A DNA stretch of 64,000 nt. Origin: Sphingobacterium hungaricum (lineage in GTDB: Bacteria > Bacteroidota > Bacteroidia > Sphingobacteriales > Sphingobacteriaceae). Below the pieces are notes generated by a model. It was not told the origin of the DNA. It made no database searches and was given only the letters and a program-made list of their open reading frames with translations. This document shows, piece by piece, positions 10,586 to 19,119 of the stretch. Numbering within the stretch: the first letter of the stretch is position 1; each line of letters opens with the position of its first letter. Where the stretch lies: assembly GCF_015210005.1 (NCBI RefSeq), contig NZ_MU158698.1, positions 2,837,273 through 2,901,272 of the forward strand. Direction: 5' to 3'. A program made the translations under genes and the position numbers.

Positions 10586-10609
10586 TTTTATTTATCATTA
10601 AGATAAGCT

Positions 10610-10637
10610 AATGCGCTATATTGTATAGCGCATTTTT
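10610..10637 (+). terminator. Rho-independent terminator
   Basis: 11-bp stem AATGCGCTATA / TATAGCGCATT with loop TTG and a short T-run, directly after the LEA-like lipoprotein gene. Confidence 0.8.
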
Positions 10638-10643
10638 CATTAT

Positions 10644-11093
10644 ATGGATTCAATCAAAGAAAAGTTAAAACAAATCTGCCTTGATTTGACAGAAAAGAGG
10701 ATTCAAGAAATTGAAGTTGGAATTGCGTCTGCCCAGGAAGCCATATTCAGCGATACGAAGAATAGCGCTGGCGATAAATATGAAACTTCTAGAGAAATGT
10801 TGCAGCAAGATTTAACGCGCTTCGAAAATCAGCTTTCGTTAGCAAAGGAAGATTATGCAGTATTATCCAACCTGGAAAGTTCTCCAAATAAATTGATTGG
10901 CTTAGGCTCATTAATCGAAACTGACCAAGGTTTCTTTTATATTGCTGTGGGTATCGGCAAAGTCATGTTAGATGATGCAACCTATTACGCGGTTTCTCCA
11001 CAATCGCCGCTTGCCAAAGAGTTCTTAGGAAAGAAAAAGGGCAATAAAGTTAACTTTAACCAAAAAGAATTTTCTGTAAAAGAAATTCTTTAG
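10644..11093 (+). CDS. GreA/GreB-like transcription factor homologue (often misnamed 3-oxoacyl-ACP synthase)
   Basis: 149 residues with the two-part plan of Gre factors: an N-terminal ~75-residue antiparallel coiled coil (IKEKLKQICLDLTEKRI ... QDLTRFENQLSLAKEDYAVL) with an acidic tip region, including GDKYETSREM in place of the GreA NAEY-type tip, and a C-terminal FKBP-like beta domain (IGLGSLIETDQGFFYIAVGIG ... YYAVSPQSPLAKEFLGKKKGN). From memory, such Bacteroidetes proteins carry a wrong ketoacyl-synthase label; no such motif is present. It probably binds the RNA polymerase secondary channel; whether it stimulates cleavage is unknown. Confidence 0.65.
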   Translation: MDSIKEKLKQICLDLTEKRIQEIEVGIASAQEAIFSDTKNSAGDKYETSREMLQQDLTRFENQLSLAKEDYAVLSNLESSPNKLIGLGSLIETDQGFFYIAVGIGKVMLDDATYYAVSPQSPLAKEFLGKKKGNKVNFNQKEFSVKEIL

Positions 11094-11152
11094 CGTGCAA
11101 ACAATTAATGTCATGTTTCGTTTAATCATTAACATAAACGAATTTAAATGAT

Positions 11153-11638
11153 ATGATTATGAAATTAAAACAATTCATTCCCCTGCTAATGCTGGTTTTT
11201 TGTTTTGCACTGGTTACGTCCTGCAAATCAAAAGTTTCTGATGCTGATATTAAAGCAAAAGTGGAAACAGCAATGAGTCCTAATCCAACAGTTATGGTGG
11301 ATGTAAAGGACGGCGTTGTGACTTTAACAGGCGATGTGCAAACCGATGAGGACAAACGAAATCTAGAAAATGCGGCAAAAGCAGCTGAACCCAAAGCGAT
11401 AAAATCAATTGTCAATAATTTAACGGTAGCTCCGATTGAAATCAACACAGACGATGCTGACTTAACGGCGAAAGTTGTGGATGCTACGAAAGATTTTCCA
11501 AACGTAAAGGCTACAGTCGCTGATGGCGTTATTACCGTAACCGGTGAGGTAGAACAGGCACGTGTTCAAACCTTGAAAATGAGCCTAGATGCGTTAAATC
11601 CTAAGAAAGTAGATTTTACAGGTCTTCAAGTCAAATAA
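11153..11638 (+). CDS. BON-domain lipoprotein
   Basis: 161 residues with signal peptide and lipobox VTSC. Two BON domains follow: DADIKAKVETAMSPNPTVMVDVKDGVVTLTGDVQT and DADLTAKVVDATKDFPNVKATVADGVITVTGEVEQ, each with the family's conserved glycine in G(D/E)V. BON proteins such as OsmY bind phospholipids or envelope surfaces and are induced by osmotic stress. ATG 11153 gives MIMKLKQF; ATG 11159 is equally possible. It is followed at 22 bases by a second BON/SH3 gene, probably in one operon. Confidence 0.82.
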   Translation: MIMKLKQFIPLLMLVFCFALVTSCKSKVSDADIKAKVETAMSPNPTVMVDVKDGVVTLTGDVQTDEDKRNLENAAKAAEPKAIKSIVNNLTVAPIEINTDDADLTAKVVDATKDFPNVKATVADGVITVTGEVEQARVQTLKMSLDALNPKKVDFTGLQVK

Positions 11639-11660
11639 TTGGATAATTAAATTTAATAGT

Positions 11661-12083
11661 ATGTCATTAACAACAAAATATCAAGCATTGATTGCGGAAG
11701 CAAAATCCGCTGGAATCGATGATTTACAGATTGCAGAAATCGATGGTGTTTTACAAATCCGCGGAACTGCGCCATCTGCAGATGTGAAGAATAAATTGTG
11801 GGATATCTATAATCAGATTGACCCAAATTTTCTATCAAGCGATGTGGTCATGAATGTGGATGTTTCCACAGCTGTTGCCGGAAGTAAAGTTAGAGTAATT
11901 ACCAATAATTCGAACTTGAACATTCGAAAAGGGCCCGGAACGGACCAGCCTATTATCGGAAAGGCAGCTAAAGATGAAATTATCAATCTGATTTCCCGAG
12001 CGAATGACCAGTGGTGGTTAGTTCGTACAGAAGATGGCGAAGAAGGATATTGCTATGCGCAATATTTGGAACCCGTTGAATAA
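11661..12083 (+). CDS. BON-like plus bacterial SH3 domain protein
   Basis: 140 residues without a signal peptide. Residues 1-70 look like a single BON-type domain (LQIAEIDGVLQIRGTAPSADVKNKLWDIY); residues ~78-138 are an SH3b domain (KVRVITNNSNLNIRKGPGTDQPIIG ... WWLVRTEDGEEGYCYAQYLEPV). The combination parallels cytosolic or periplasmic LysM/BON proteins of the YgaU type, with SH3b in place of LysM. It is cotranscribed with the BON lipoprotein upstream. Binding partner unknown. Confidence 0.75.
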   Translation: MSLTTKYQALIAEAKSAGIDDLQIAEIDGVLQIRGTAPSADVKNKLWDIYNQIDPNFLSSDVVMNVDVSTAVAGSKVRVITNNSNLNIRKGPGTDQPIIGKAAKDEIINLISRANDQWWLVRTEDGEEGYCYAQYLEPVE

Positions 12084-12101
12084 TTAAATTTATTAACATG
12101 G

Positions 12102-12134
12102 AAAGCTCTTTATCTTAATTTGATAAAGAGCTTT
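12102..12134. terminator. Bidirectional terminator overlapping a gene end
   Basis: 13-bp perfect arms AAAGCTCTTTATC and complement around TTAATTT, between convergent genes. The right arm lies inside the last codons of the WYL regulator gene, so the coding sequence doubles as half of the terminator. Confidence 0.75.
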
Positions 12135-13101
12135 CTTGTTTTGGCTGTGCATCCATTTGATTCATAATTGCTTGCGCCATGGATTTTACTTTCGTCTTTA
12201 ATTCTTGAGGCTCTAAAATTTCTGCAGTATCGGCAAACATCAAAAACCAGCGTGAAAAATCATGGTCAATGTTGGAAGACTCAAAATGCATCAAAATGTC
12301 ATCACCAGATTCTTGTTCAGAAACAAAGCCGAAAAAATTACGCTCCCAAATCAAATGCCTTGCGACTTCTTTGCTCACCTTAATTCTTATCGTTGTGGTA
12401 ACTTTTTTTTCTTTTCTGTTTAAATAGTAAGCTAGGTTTTTATGCTTTTTTGAGTATTTATCTTCTAGTTTTTCAATGTTTTCTATCCTGTCCAATCGGA
12501 ATTGTCTGTAGTCTTTTCTTAAATGACAAAAAGCCATGAAATACCAGAAATTGCTTTCATGAAATACACCGACAGGTTCTACAATTCTAGTTTCTGCAAA
12601 TGCAGAGTTTGATGAATGATATGTTATTTTAATTACTTTTTGCGCTGCAATGCTCTCAAATAAGATTGCCAACGCTGAAGGAACTTTTTGATTAAAAACG
12701 GGAATCGTCGGTTTCATGTAGACCTCACTTTCCAGAATCATGATATTTTCTTTATCCGATGAGCGAAGAATGGATTTCATTTTATTTAAAGCGGAACTGA
12801 AATAACTACCTAAGTCTTTGTCAAAATATTTCTGAACGAGTTTTTCGGCTGCGACAAAACTTAGTGCTTCTTCCTTTGAAAATAAGGTTGGGGGAATTTT
12901 ATAACCGTCCACTAAGGAATATCCGACAGTTGGTTCACTGACAATTGGAATCCCTGCAAGTTCCAATGATTTCAGGTCTCTATAAATGGTACGCAAAGAC
13001 ACGTCGAACCGCTCAGCTAAATCTTGTGCTTTGACAATCGGTTTAGCTTGTAATTGAAAGTAAATAGCAATTACTCGATTAAATCTTTTCGTTATGTCCA
13101 T
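12115..13101 (-). CDS. YafY-type WYL-domain transcriptional regulator
   Basis: 328-residue DNA-binding protein. Residues 1-60 form a winged HTH (KAQDLAERFDVSLRTIYRDLKSLELAGIPI). A WYL ligand-binding domain follows at ~140-215 (KVIKITYHSSNSAFAETRIVEPVGVFHESNFWYFMAFCHLRKDYRQFRLDRI is the region, with the W-Y pair in FWYF), then a C-terminal WCX-like extension. Such proteins respond to nucleic acids or small ligands and often control stress or defence genes. It is divergent, 29 bases apart, from the Rieske gene, which is its most likely target together with itself. Confidence 0.88.
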   Translation of the reverse strand: MDITKRFNRVIAIYFQLQAKPIVKAQDLAERFDVSLRTIYRDLKSLELAGIPIVSEPTVGYSLVDGYKIPPTLFSKEEALSFVAAEKLVQKYFDKDLGSYFSSALNKMKSILRSSDKENIMILESEVYMKPTIPVFNQKVPSALAILFESIAAQKVIKITYHSSNSAFAETRIVEPVGVFHESNFWYFMAFCHLRKDYRQFRLDRIENIEKLEDKYSKKHKNLAYYLNRKEKKVTTTIRIKVSKEVARHLIWERNFFGFVSEQESGDDILMHFESSNIDHDFSRWFLMFADTAEILEPQELKTKVKSMAQAIMNQMDAQPKQESSLSN

Positions 13102-13130
13102 GATTTGCGAATACTTTAAAATTAATTAAG

Positions 13131-13514
13131 ATGCGTAAATTTATGGATTATGTATTTGTTGCGCTAATGATGAAAGACGAAAATTTAGAATGGATTGAAA
13201 TTCCACCTGATAAACTTGTAAAGGATGGTAAGATTCATTCCCTAACTGTGAATAATAAATCGTTTTGTATTGTATTTACAACAGAATGGCACGCTTTTGC
13301 ATCGAAGTGTCCGCATGCTTCTGCGCCAATGGCGAATGGATGGTGCGAAAAAAACAAAGTTGTATGCAGTTATCATCGTCGAAAATATGATTTAGATTCA
13401 GGAAAAGGAGATGAAGGGCAAGGCGATTTCTTAAAAATTTTCCCATTAAAGGAAATAGGTGACAAAGTATTTATTGGCTTTGCGAAAGGATTTTGGAAGA
13501 ATCTATTTAAGTAA
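13131..13514 (+). CDS. Stand-alone Rieske [2Fe-2S] ferredoxin-like protein
   Basis: About 127 residues. The [2Fe-2S] ligands fit C-x-H-x16-C-x2-H: Cys60, His62 (CPHASAPM) and Cys79, His82 (CSYH). The protein starts at ATG 13131 or, more in line with the family, at ATG 13143 or 13170, since the segment before WIEIPPDKL is not conserved. Such small Rieske proteins shuttle electrons to oxygenases or have regulatory roles. No oxygenase gene is adjacent except the YgiD dioxygenase, which is convergent and needs no ferredoxin. It is divergent from a WYL regulator. Confidence 0.82.
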   Translation: MRKFMDYVFVALMMKDENLEWIEIPPDKLVKDGKIHSLTVNNKSFCIVFTTEWHAFASKCPHASAPMANGWCEKNKVVCSYHRRKYDLDSGKGDEGQGDFLKIFPLKEIGDKVFIGFAKGFWKNLFK

Positions 13515-13516
13515 TA

Positions 13517-13546
13517 CTGTGTATTTCATTTGAATAAAATACACAG
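13517..13546. repeat. Inverted repeat between convergent genes
   Basis: 10-bp arms CTGTGTATTT / AAATACACAG separated by 10 bases, between the Rieske and YgiD stops. It lacks a T-run, so a terminator role is uncertain. Confidence 0.4.
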
Positions 13547-13559
13547 CATCGTTTGCGTC

Positions 13560-14462
13560 TTAACCAATTTTGAAGGATGTCATTGTTAGTGCGCCAGCAA
13601 CAGCTTGGTCATTGAAAATTTGCAACTCTTCATTTTTCTCTTGCAAAGCAATCGCATAAAGCATGGGCATGTAATGTTCTGGCGTTGGGATTGCAGTCTG
13701 GAATGCCAATCCTTGTTTTTCGAAATGAATCAATGCCTCATGATTTCCATTTCGCATAAATTCTTTCATTCTCGTGTCAGCTTCCAGAGCCCAGTCGTAC
13801 GCATAGCCTACGGCGTTTAGATGTTTCCAAGAAACCAAACGAAGATTATGCACAATATTGCCGCTTCCAATGATTAAAACGCCTTTTCGGCGCAACTCGG
13901 CAAGTTCTCGGCTCAATGCATAATGATAAGATGCAGGTTTGGTATAATCAATGCTCAGTTGAATGACTGGAACATCGGCATCTGGATAGAGATGGCGGAC
14001 AACGGACCATGAACCATGGTCTAATCCCCATTTGTCATCCAAATGAACATCTGTGCTCTTAATCAATTCCTGTGTCTCCAATGCTAATTCTGGACTTCCC
14101 GGAGCTGGGTATTGTACGTCAAATAATGCTTGAGGAAATCCTCCAAAATCATGGATTGTTGACGGATTTTTCATAGCAGTGACAAACGTTCCTTGCGTTT
14201 CCCAATGTGCAGAAACGACCAGGATGGCTCGAGGTTTTTCAATTTCTCGACCTATTTTTCGAAAACCTTGAACAAATTCATTTTCTTCAATCGCATTCAT
14301 TGGGCTTCCATGACCAAGAAATAAAACGGGCATTTTATCCGAATATCCCAGCGTGTCCGAAAATTTTTTCAATTCTTGCAATTTAGAAGCCGATTGCGCA
14401 ACATTGTTAGTTGTTAAGCTATTCATTGTGTAATTCTCCATGTCTAGTAACAAAGGTCGCAT
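13560..14462 (-). CDS. 4,5-DOPA dioxygenase extradiol, YgiD type
   Basis: Non-haem metal ring-cleaving dioxygenase of the LigB/DODA class III family, 260-300 residues. Motifs: PVLFLGHGSPMNAIEEN (metal His), ILVVSAHWETQG (metal His), DHGSWSVVRHLYPDADVPVIQLS, IIGSGNIVHNLR and PTPEHYMPMLYA. The first ~20 residues from ATG at 14462 look non-conserved; a start at 14438 or 14426 is likely. Cellular substrate in bacteria is unclear (catechol-like). It lies 44 bases downstream of the AraC-type regulator gene on the same strand, which probably controls it. Confidence 0.88.
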   Translation of the reverse strand: MRPLLLDMENYTMNSLTTNNVAQSASKLQELKKFSDTLGYSDKMPVLFLGHGSPMNAIEENEFVQGFRKIGREIEKPRAILVVSAHWETQGTFVTAMKNPSTIHDFGGFPQALFDVQYPAPGSPELALETQELIKSTDVHLDDKWGLDHGSWSVVRHLYPDADVPVIQLSIDYTKPASYHYALSRELAELRRKGVLIIGSGNIVHNLRLVSWKHLNAVGYAYDWALEADTRMKEFMRNGNHEALIHFEKQGLAFQTAIPTPEHYMPMLYAIALQEKNEELQIFNDQAVAGALTMTSFKIG

Positions 14463-14506
14463 TAAATGCTCGTCGATAGGTATAAGAAATTGGTAAAAAG
14501 GTATAA

Positions 14507-15340
14507 CTATTTTGAGGTTTCACCACGAATTTCATTTCTAAATTCAGAAGGCGTCTGTCCCGCTTTCTTCTTAAATACATGTGTGAAATATGCTTTATCA
14601 GAATATCCCAAGTCAAATCCGATTTCAGATATGGTTTTGTCGCTAGTCAGCAATAAATTTTTAGCTTCAATAAGCTTTCGTGTCTCAATCAATTCTGATA
14701 CAGATTGATTTAAAATGCTTTGAGTAATTTTATTCAGGTTTCTAGCACTCATAAATAATTTTTCCGCATAAAAAGCCACGCCTTCCGGTCTCCGGAAATT
14801 TTCTTCTAGGATGGCTAAAAAATTTTTGAAGGTGATGTTCTGATTGCAAAGCAATTCATTGCTGTCGCTTTCCTGTAGTTTTCTTTCGGCTTCAATATTA
14901 ATAAAGATGGTAACTAATAACTGCCGGACAATAGCTAATTCCGAATCTTCTTCCGCCATTTCATCTTGAATAAGTTTTGCCAATGTATTAATCCGTTCAA
15001 ATCTATTTTTAGATGTAAACATAAGGCTTGCTTGGTCGTGGTAATATTGATAGAGCTGAAATGTCGTTTCTGGAATAAACTCGCTTTTGAAACGGATTAC
15101 CCAAAAATCACAGTCATCATCAACTAGTATTGGGTCGACCTGATGAATTTTCCCTTTGGAAACGAAAGAAATAAAAGGGGAGGTGTAGATTTTTGCTTTA
15201 AAATCGATAAAATGGCGCAATTGTCCTTTGATTCCGATAATCAATTCTTCATAATTATGCACATGCGGCTTATTTGGACTGTTATTTACTTTAATTGCCT
15301 CCGCTCGGTCAACTTTACGAATTGAAAATAATAAATCCAT
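14507..15340 (-). CDS. AraC-family transcriptional regulator
   Basis: 277 residues: an N-terminal cupin-like sensor (HVHNYEELIIGIKGQLRHFIDFKAKIYTSPFISFVSKGKIHQVDPILVDD) and a C-terminal double HTH (~180-277) with ISEIGFDLGYSDKAYFTHVFKKKAGQTPSEFR, the usual AraC signature. It is followed by the YgiD dioxygenase gene on the same strand, so the pair may form an operon whose inducer is a phenolic compound. That link is inference from position. Confidence 0.9.
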   Translation of the reverse strand: MDLLFSIRKVDRAEAIKVNNSPNKPHVHNYEELIIGIKGQLRHFIDFKAKIYTSPFISFVSKGKIHQVDPILVDDDCDFWVIRFKSEFIPETTFQLYQYYHDQASLMFTSKNRFERINTLAKLIQDEMAEEDSELAIVRQLLVTIFINIEAERKLQESDSNELLCNQNITFKNFLAILEENFRRPEGVAFYAEKLFMSARNLNKITQSILNQSVSELIETRKLIEAKNLLLTSDKTISEIGFDLGYSDKAYFTHVFKKKAGQTPSEFRNEIRGETSK

Positions 15341-15516
15341 TTATCTTAACGTCTCTGATTTAAAAATCTTAAGATAAGAAAAAATATTTCGTATGCATAA
15401 TTAAGTTTTTTATAAAATTTTCTTCTAAAATTTGAAAAATAATTCATTCCATTAGCTATTTGTTGACATAAAACTTAAAATTTAAAATATTTTATTAAAA
15501 TTTTTGATTTTAATTA

Positions 15517-15524
15517 TATATTTG
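15517..15524 (+). promoter_or_regulatory. -7 box upstream of the ammonium transporter
   Basis: TATATTTG fits TAnnTTTG, 20 bases before the amt start in a very A+T-rich region. No sigma-54 -24 GG is found at the right distance, so this nitrogen gene does not look RpoN-dependent here. Confidence 0.45.
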
Positions 15525-15544
15525 CTCAAAGTTTAGAATTATTT

Positions 15545-16864
15545 ATGCAATCTCTTAAAGTAAAATCATCGTTTCCCTTTATATTAATGCTTTTATTAGT
15601 TGTTTTAGCATTATTTTTCCCTGGTTTGCCAAAAAATGGTCAGGATTACACTTATAACAACGCGGATATTGCTTGGATGTTAGCTTCGACAGCGCTTGTT
15701 CTGATAATGACACCAGGTTTAGCTTACTTTTACGGAGGTATGGTCAAGAAAAAAAACGTTATTTCTACCATGCTCCAAAGTTTTATCTGTATGGCAATCG
15801 TTGCAGTTATTTGGGTAGTCTTTGGTTTTAGTTTAGTCTTTGGCGAATCAGTAGGTGGAGTCATTGGAAATCCTAGTTCATACTTTATGTTTGCCAATGT
15901 ATTAGATGGTGCGCCCTGGGCAGGCGCACCATCTATTCCGCTTACTTTATTTGCAATATATCAATTGAAATTTGCAATTATTACTCCAGCATTAATAACT
16001 GGGGCATTTGCAGAGCGGATTCGATTTACTTCTTACATTTTATTTATTTGTTTATTCTTTATATTTATTTATGCACCATTAGCGCATGCCACTTGGCATC
16101 CGGATGGGCTATTGTTCAAATTGGGGGTGTTGGATTTTGCAGGAGGAACGGTAGTTCACATGTCTGCAGGATTGACTGCTTTGGTTTCTGCAATCTATTT
16201 AGGACAAGGAAAAAACTACAGAGAACATACACCTGCTAGAATTACCTACGTATTATTAGGGACTGGTTTGCTATGGTTCGGGTGGTTTGGATTTAATGCC
16301 GGTTCAGCGTTCGGAGCCTCGGCTTTGGCTGCAACAGCATTAGCAACTACATCAACCGCGTCAGGAGCTGCAGCATTGACTTATATCTTTTTTGATGCAG
16401 CGCGAGGCATTAAGCCTTCAGCAATGGGCGTATGTATCGGAGTGGTCGTCGGTCTCGTAGCGATTACACCCGCTGCAGGATTTGTTACTATTCCTCATTC
16501 CTTGATTATTGGTGCAGTAGCTGCGATAATCAGTCGCTTATGCATTGCTTGGCGTACAAAATCCAAATTGGATGATACTTTAGATGTATTCCCAAGTCAT
16601 GGAGTAGGCGGTATGGTTGGAATGTTGTTGACTGGTGTCTTTGCGAATAAAGCAATTAACGGAGCTGTCGAGCATAACGGATTGTTCTATGGAGAAACTG
16701 AGTTGTTTACCGCTCACGTAATCGGACTTGTTGGAGCGACGGCTTTTATTGTTATTGTCGCTTATATCTTATTAAAACTTACTGATGTCATAACTCCTCT
16801 TCGCGTTTCCGAAGAAGAAGAAGAAATCGGTCTAGATATTTCTCAGCACGGCGAGAAATTATAA
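15545..16864 (+). CDS. amt: Ammonium transporter, Amt/MEP/Rh family
   Basis: 439-residue inner-membrane channel for ammonia/ammonium with about 11-12 membrane helices. Family motifs are intact: PGLAYFYGGMVKKKNVISTM, FAIITPALITGAFAERIRF, DFAGGTVVHMSAGLTALV (first pore His), GWFGFNAGSA, and FPSHGVGGMVGMLLTGVFA (second pore His). The C-terminus is short and acidic (EEEEEIGLDISQHGEKL). No glnK gene is adjacent, unlike the common glnK-amtB pair. A strong terminator follows. Confidence 0.95.
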   Translation: MQSLKVKSSFPFILMLLLVVLALFFPGLPKNGQDYTYNNADIAWMLASTALVLIMTPGLAYFYGGMVKKKNVISTMLQSFICMAIVAVIWVVFGFSLVFGESVGGVIGNPSSYFMFANVLDGAPWAGAPSIPLTLFAIYQLKFAIITPALITGAFAERIRFTSYILFICLFFIFIYAPLAHATWHPDGLLFKLGVLDFAGGTVVHMSAGLTALVSAIYLGQGKNYREHTPARITYVLLGTGLLWFGWFGFNAGSAFGASALAATALATTSTASGAAALTYIFFDAARGIKPSAMGVCIGVVVGLVAITPAAGFVTIPHSLIIGAVAAIISRLCIAWRTKSKLDDTLDVFPSHGVGGMVGMLLTGVFANKAINGAVEHNGLFYGETELFTAHVIGLVGATAFIVIVAYILLKLTDVITPLRVSEEEEEIGLDISQHGEKL

Positions 16865-16896
16865 AAATATCCCATCATGTTTAACCTAAGTAAAAA

Positions 16897-16930
16897 CCCC
16901 ACATCTTCCAAAGATGTGGGTGTTTTTTTT
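16897..16930 (+). terminator. Rho-independent terminator after amt
   Basis: Perfect 10-bp stem CCCACATCTT / AAGATGTGGG with loop CCA, then TG and a run of eight T. Confidence 0.92.
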
Positions 16931-17005
16931 ATGTTCAGTTGCCATATTTTATTTATTTGCTTAAAATGATAACCTTAAAAAAATGTTAGGTATAACTAAT
17001 TGGGT

Positions 17006-19093
17006 TTACCTTGTGATTCTTATCCCCAAATAGTAGTTTCTTGGCATCGAAGCATTGTAATATCTTCCTCCAAATGCATTGATGTCATTTCCCAAGCTAT
17101 AAGTTTCATTAAAGAGATTATCAATGCCCGCATAAATTTGTAGGACATATTTGGAATTGAGTTTCGTATTCCAAAATGCTTTCGCCTGCATTAAATGATA
17201 GTCGTCTGCAAATACAGTATTTGCATCGTCTAATGGGATTCTCGATGTGAAATTATGTTGCAAGTTTAGCCCAAAACCTTTGGGAAATGCAGCAGAAAGG
17301 GTATGGGTAAGCATCCATTTTGGAACGGAAGTTACGGCATTACCTGTAAAATCTTTTTCGTCCACTTGATAAGCCTTAAATTTATAATCCTGATGGGTGA
17401 TGTTGCTGGATAGTGAAAGGTTTTTGAAAAATCCAGAAGAATTCGAAATCAATTGACCAAAAATCATCAGTTCGACGCCTTTCTGGTCGATGACTCCTGC
17501 ATTCACAAAATATTCAGCTCCAACATCATTTAGCTGTCTAACAATGCCATCATTTAATTGATACGTATAAGCACTGATGTCAGCGATTAACCGCCTGTTT
17601 TTTGTTTCAAATCGATATCCAAGTTCGTAATTTGAGCCTGACTCCGGATTTAGATTCGTGTTTAAATTATTGTCTGAAGAACGCACCTCCGAAATCGTAG
17701 GGGTAGAAAATCCTTTTGAATAGGAAGCGCGCAAAGCCATTTGCCGCGTAAGCGCATACGAAGCGGCTAATCTTGGCATCCATTGAGAATCAAAATCTAA
17801 ATTTCCACTTGGATTATTTACGGTTGGAAATAATTTGGTATAAGCAATTGAATTAAAGTTTAGGCCAATGGAGCCTTCTAAAGTCAATTTATCTTTTAGT
17901 TTTACCTGCGTTCTATAGAAATAGAAATGCTGGCCGTTGGTTAAATCGTCCTCTGCTTGGGCATCGCCGGGAGTTCCTCCGTTGTTATCGAAATTTCGAA
18001 TAGCATACCAGCCTTTCTGCCCTTCAGCCCCCAATTGCATTTCTACTTGGATATTATCTGAGGCAGAATGGCTATAGGTAAAATAGGTTCGGAAACCGAT
18101 ATTTTTCTCATCACGAAATTCATAATTTGAAATAAATGGATTTTCAAAATCAGTTTTTGTTCCAAATAAGGTAATACTGTGCGAAAACGAATTATTTATT
18201 TGATAGGTATTCGTCAGTCCCGCGAGAAATGTTTTATTGTAAATAGTGGCTTGCTGTTCCACTGCTCCAGGGTTCGGCCCAGCAGCTGGTCTTGCCATCC
18301 TCGGGTTTTCCTGATATTGAGCTAATGTTAATCCTCCGGGAGTCTGATACATCAAATCCGAATACAAAACCAACCCTTTTAAATTTCCTCTGGGGCTATA
18401 ATCCCATTGATGTGCAGTCTGGAAATACTTTTTATTCAAAGCAGTTTGTTCACGGTACCCATCGGAACGCAGAAAAGCTTGGTCAAATGAGAATTTATAG
18501 TTTTCGCTGACTTGATAATTTGTTGAAAACTGCTGATGAAACGTGCCGTAGCTTCCAGCGTTCAGGTTGATGGAAGTTTCATTTTTGGCTACGCCAAAGC
18601 CATTGGACGAAATGGAAATCACACCACCTGTATTTGGCCCATACAATGAACCATCGGGACCTTTGATGATTTGGATTTGCCCTATTCCGACAGGGTCTAA
18701 ACTGTTGAAGTAGGTATTGCCTCCGGCATCAGTCAATGGAATTTCATCCAGGTATATTTTGATATTCCGAACGCCAAAGGGAGAACGAATCAAGCTTCCG
18801 CGCATAGCAATCCGATAACTTCCAGGCGAACGCTCTTCCATTCGAATACCGGGCGTGCTGTTCATTGCCGATAAAAGTGTGGCGGAATATTGAGATTGAA
18901 TCTGTTGTTGGGTGATGACTTTTGCAGAACTGGTGCTCGTCAGAATGGGTTGAGATGTGAAATAGGCTTTTATATCTACCGGATAAATTGAATTGATTAC
19001 ACTGTCTTTTTTCTCGTCTTGAGAAAAGGCAAGGTTGTTAATCAACGATAAAAGTGGAAGAAGAAATATAATTTTAATGTGTCGAAAATGCAT
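17006..19093 (-). CDS. TonB-dependent outer-membrane receptor
   Basis: 695-residue TonB-dependent receptor with a signal peptide (ending LAFSQ). No carboxypeptidase-like N-terminal domain is present, so it is of the siderophore/vitamin type rather than SusC. The plug domain runs ~55-160 (VITQQQIQSQYSATLL, GIRMEERSPGSYRIAMRG, IQIIKGPDGSLYGPNTGGVISISS). The barrel ends in YNASMPRNYYLGIRITR. Substrate unknown; iron chelate is likely by family. It starts 26 bases after the PLP enzyme gene on the same strand, suggesting cotranscription. Confidence 0.92.
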   Translation of the reverse strand: MHFRHIKIIFLLPLLSLINNLAFSQDEKKDSVINSIYPVDIKAYFTSQPILTSTSSAKVITQQQIQSQYSATLLSAMNSTPGIRMEERSPGSYRIAMRGSLIRSPFGVRNIKIYLDEIPLTDAGGNTYFNSLDPVGIGQIQIIKGPDGSLYGPNTGGVISISSNGFGVAKNETSINLNAGSYGTFHQQFSTNYQVSENYKFSFDQAFLRSDGYREQTALNKKYFQTAHQWDYSPRGNLKGLVLYSDLMYQTPGGLTLAQYQENPRMARPAAGPNPGAVEQQATIYNKTFLAGLTNTYQINNSFSHSITLFGTKTDFENPFISNYEFRDEKNIGFRTYFTYSHSASDNIQVEMQLGAEGQKGWYAIRNFDNNGGTPGDAQAEDDLTNGQHFYFYRTQVKLKDKLTLEGSIGLNFNSIAYTKLFPTVNNPSGNLDFDSQWMPRLAASYALTRQMALRASYSKGFSTPTISEVRSSDNNLNTNLNPESGSNYELGYRFETKNRRLIADISAYTYQLNDGIVRQLNDVGAEYFVNAGVIDQKGVELMIFGQLISNSSGFFKNLSLSSNITHQDYKFKAYQVDEKDFTGNAVTSVPKWMLTHTLSAAFPKGFGLNLQHNFTSRIPLDDANTVFADDYHLMQAKAFWNTKLNSKYVLQIYAGIDNLFNETYSLGNDINAFGGRYYNASMPRNYYLGIRITR

Positions 19094-19119
19094 CGGGTTT
19101 GGTGTGTGTTTTTATAGGT

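Noticed and set aside
11122..11448. Minus-strand frame across the BON lipoprotein gene
   Set aside because: Shadow of the BON gene; Ser/Thr-rich composition typical of antisense frames.
15400..15544. Sigma-54 promoter for the ammonium transporter
   Set aside because: TTGC at 15522 has no GG at the -24 distance; a TATATTTG box fits better.
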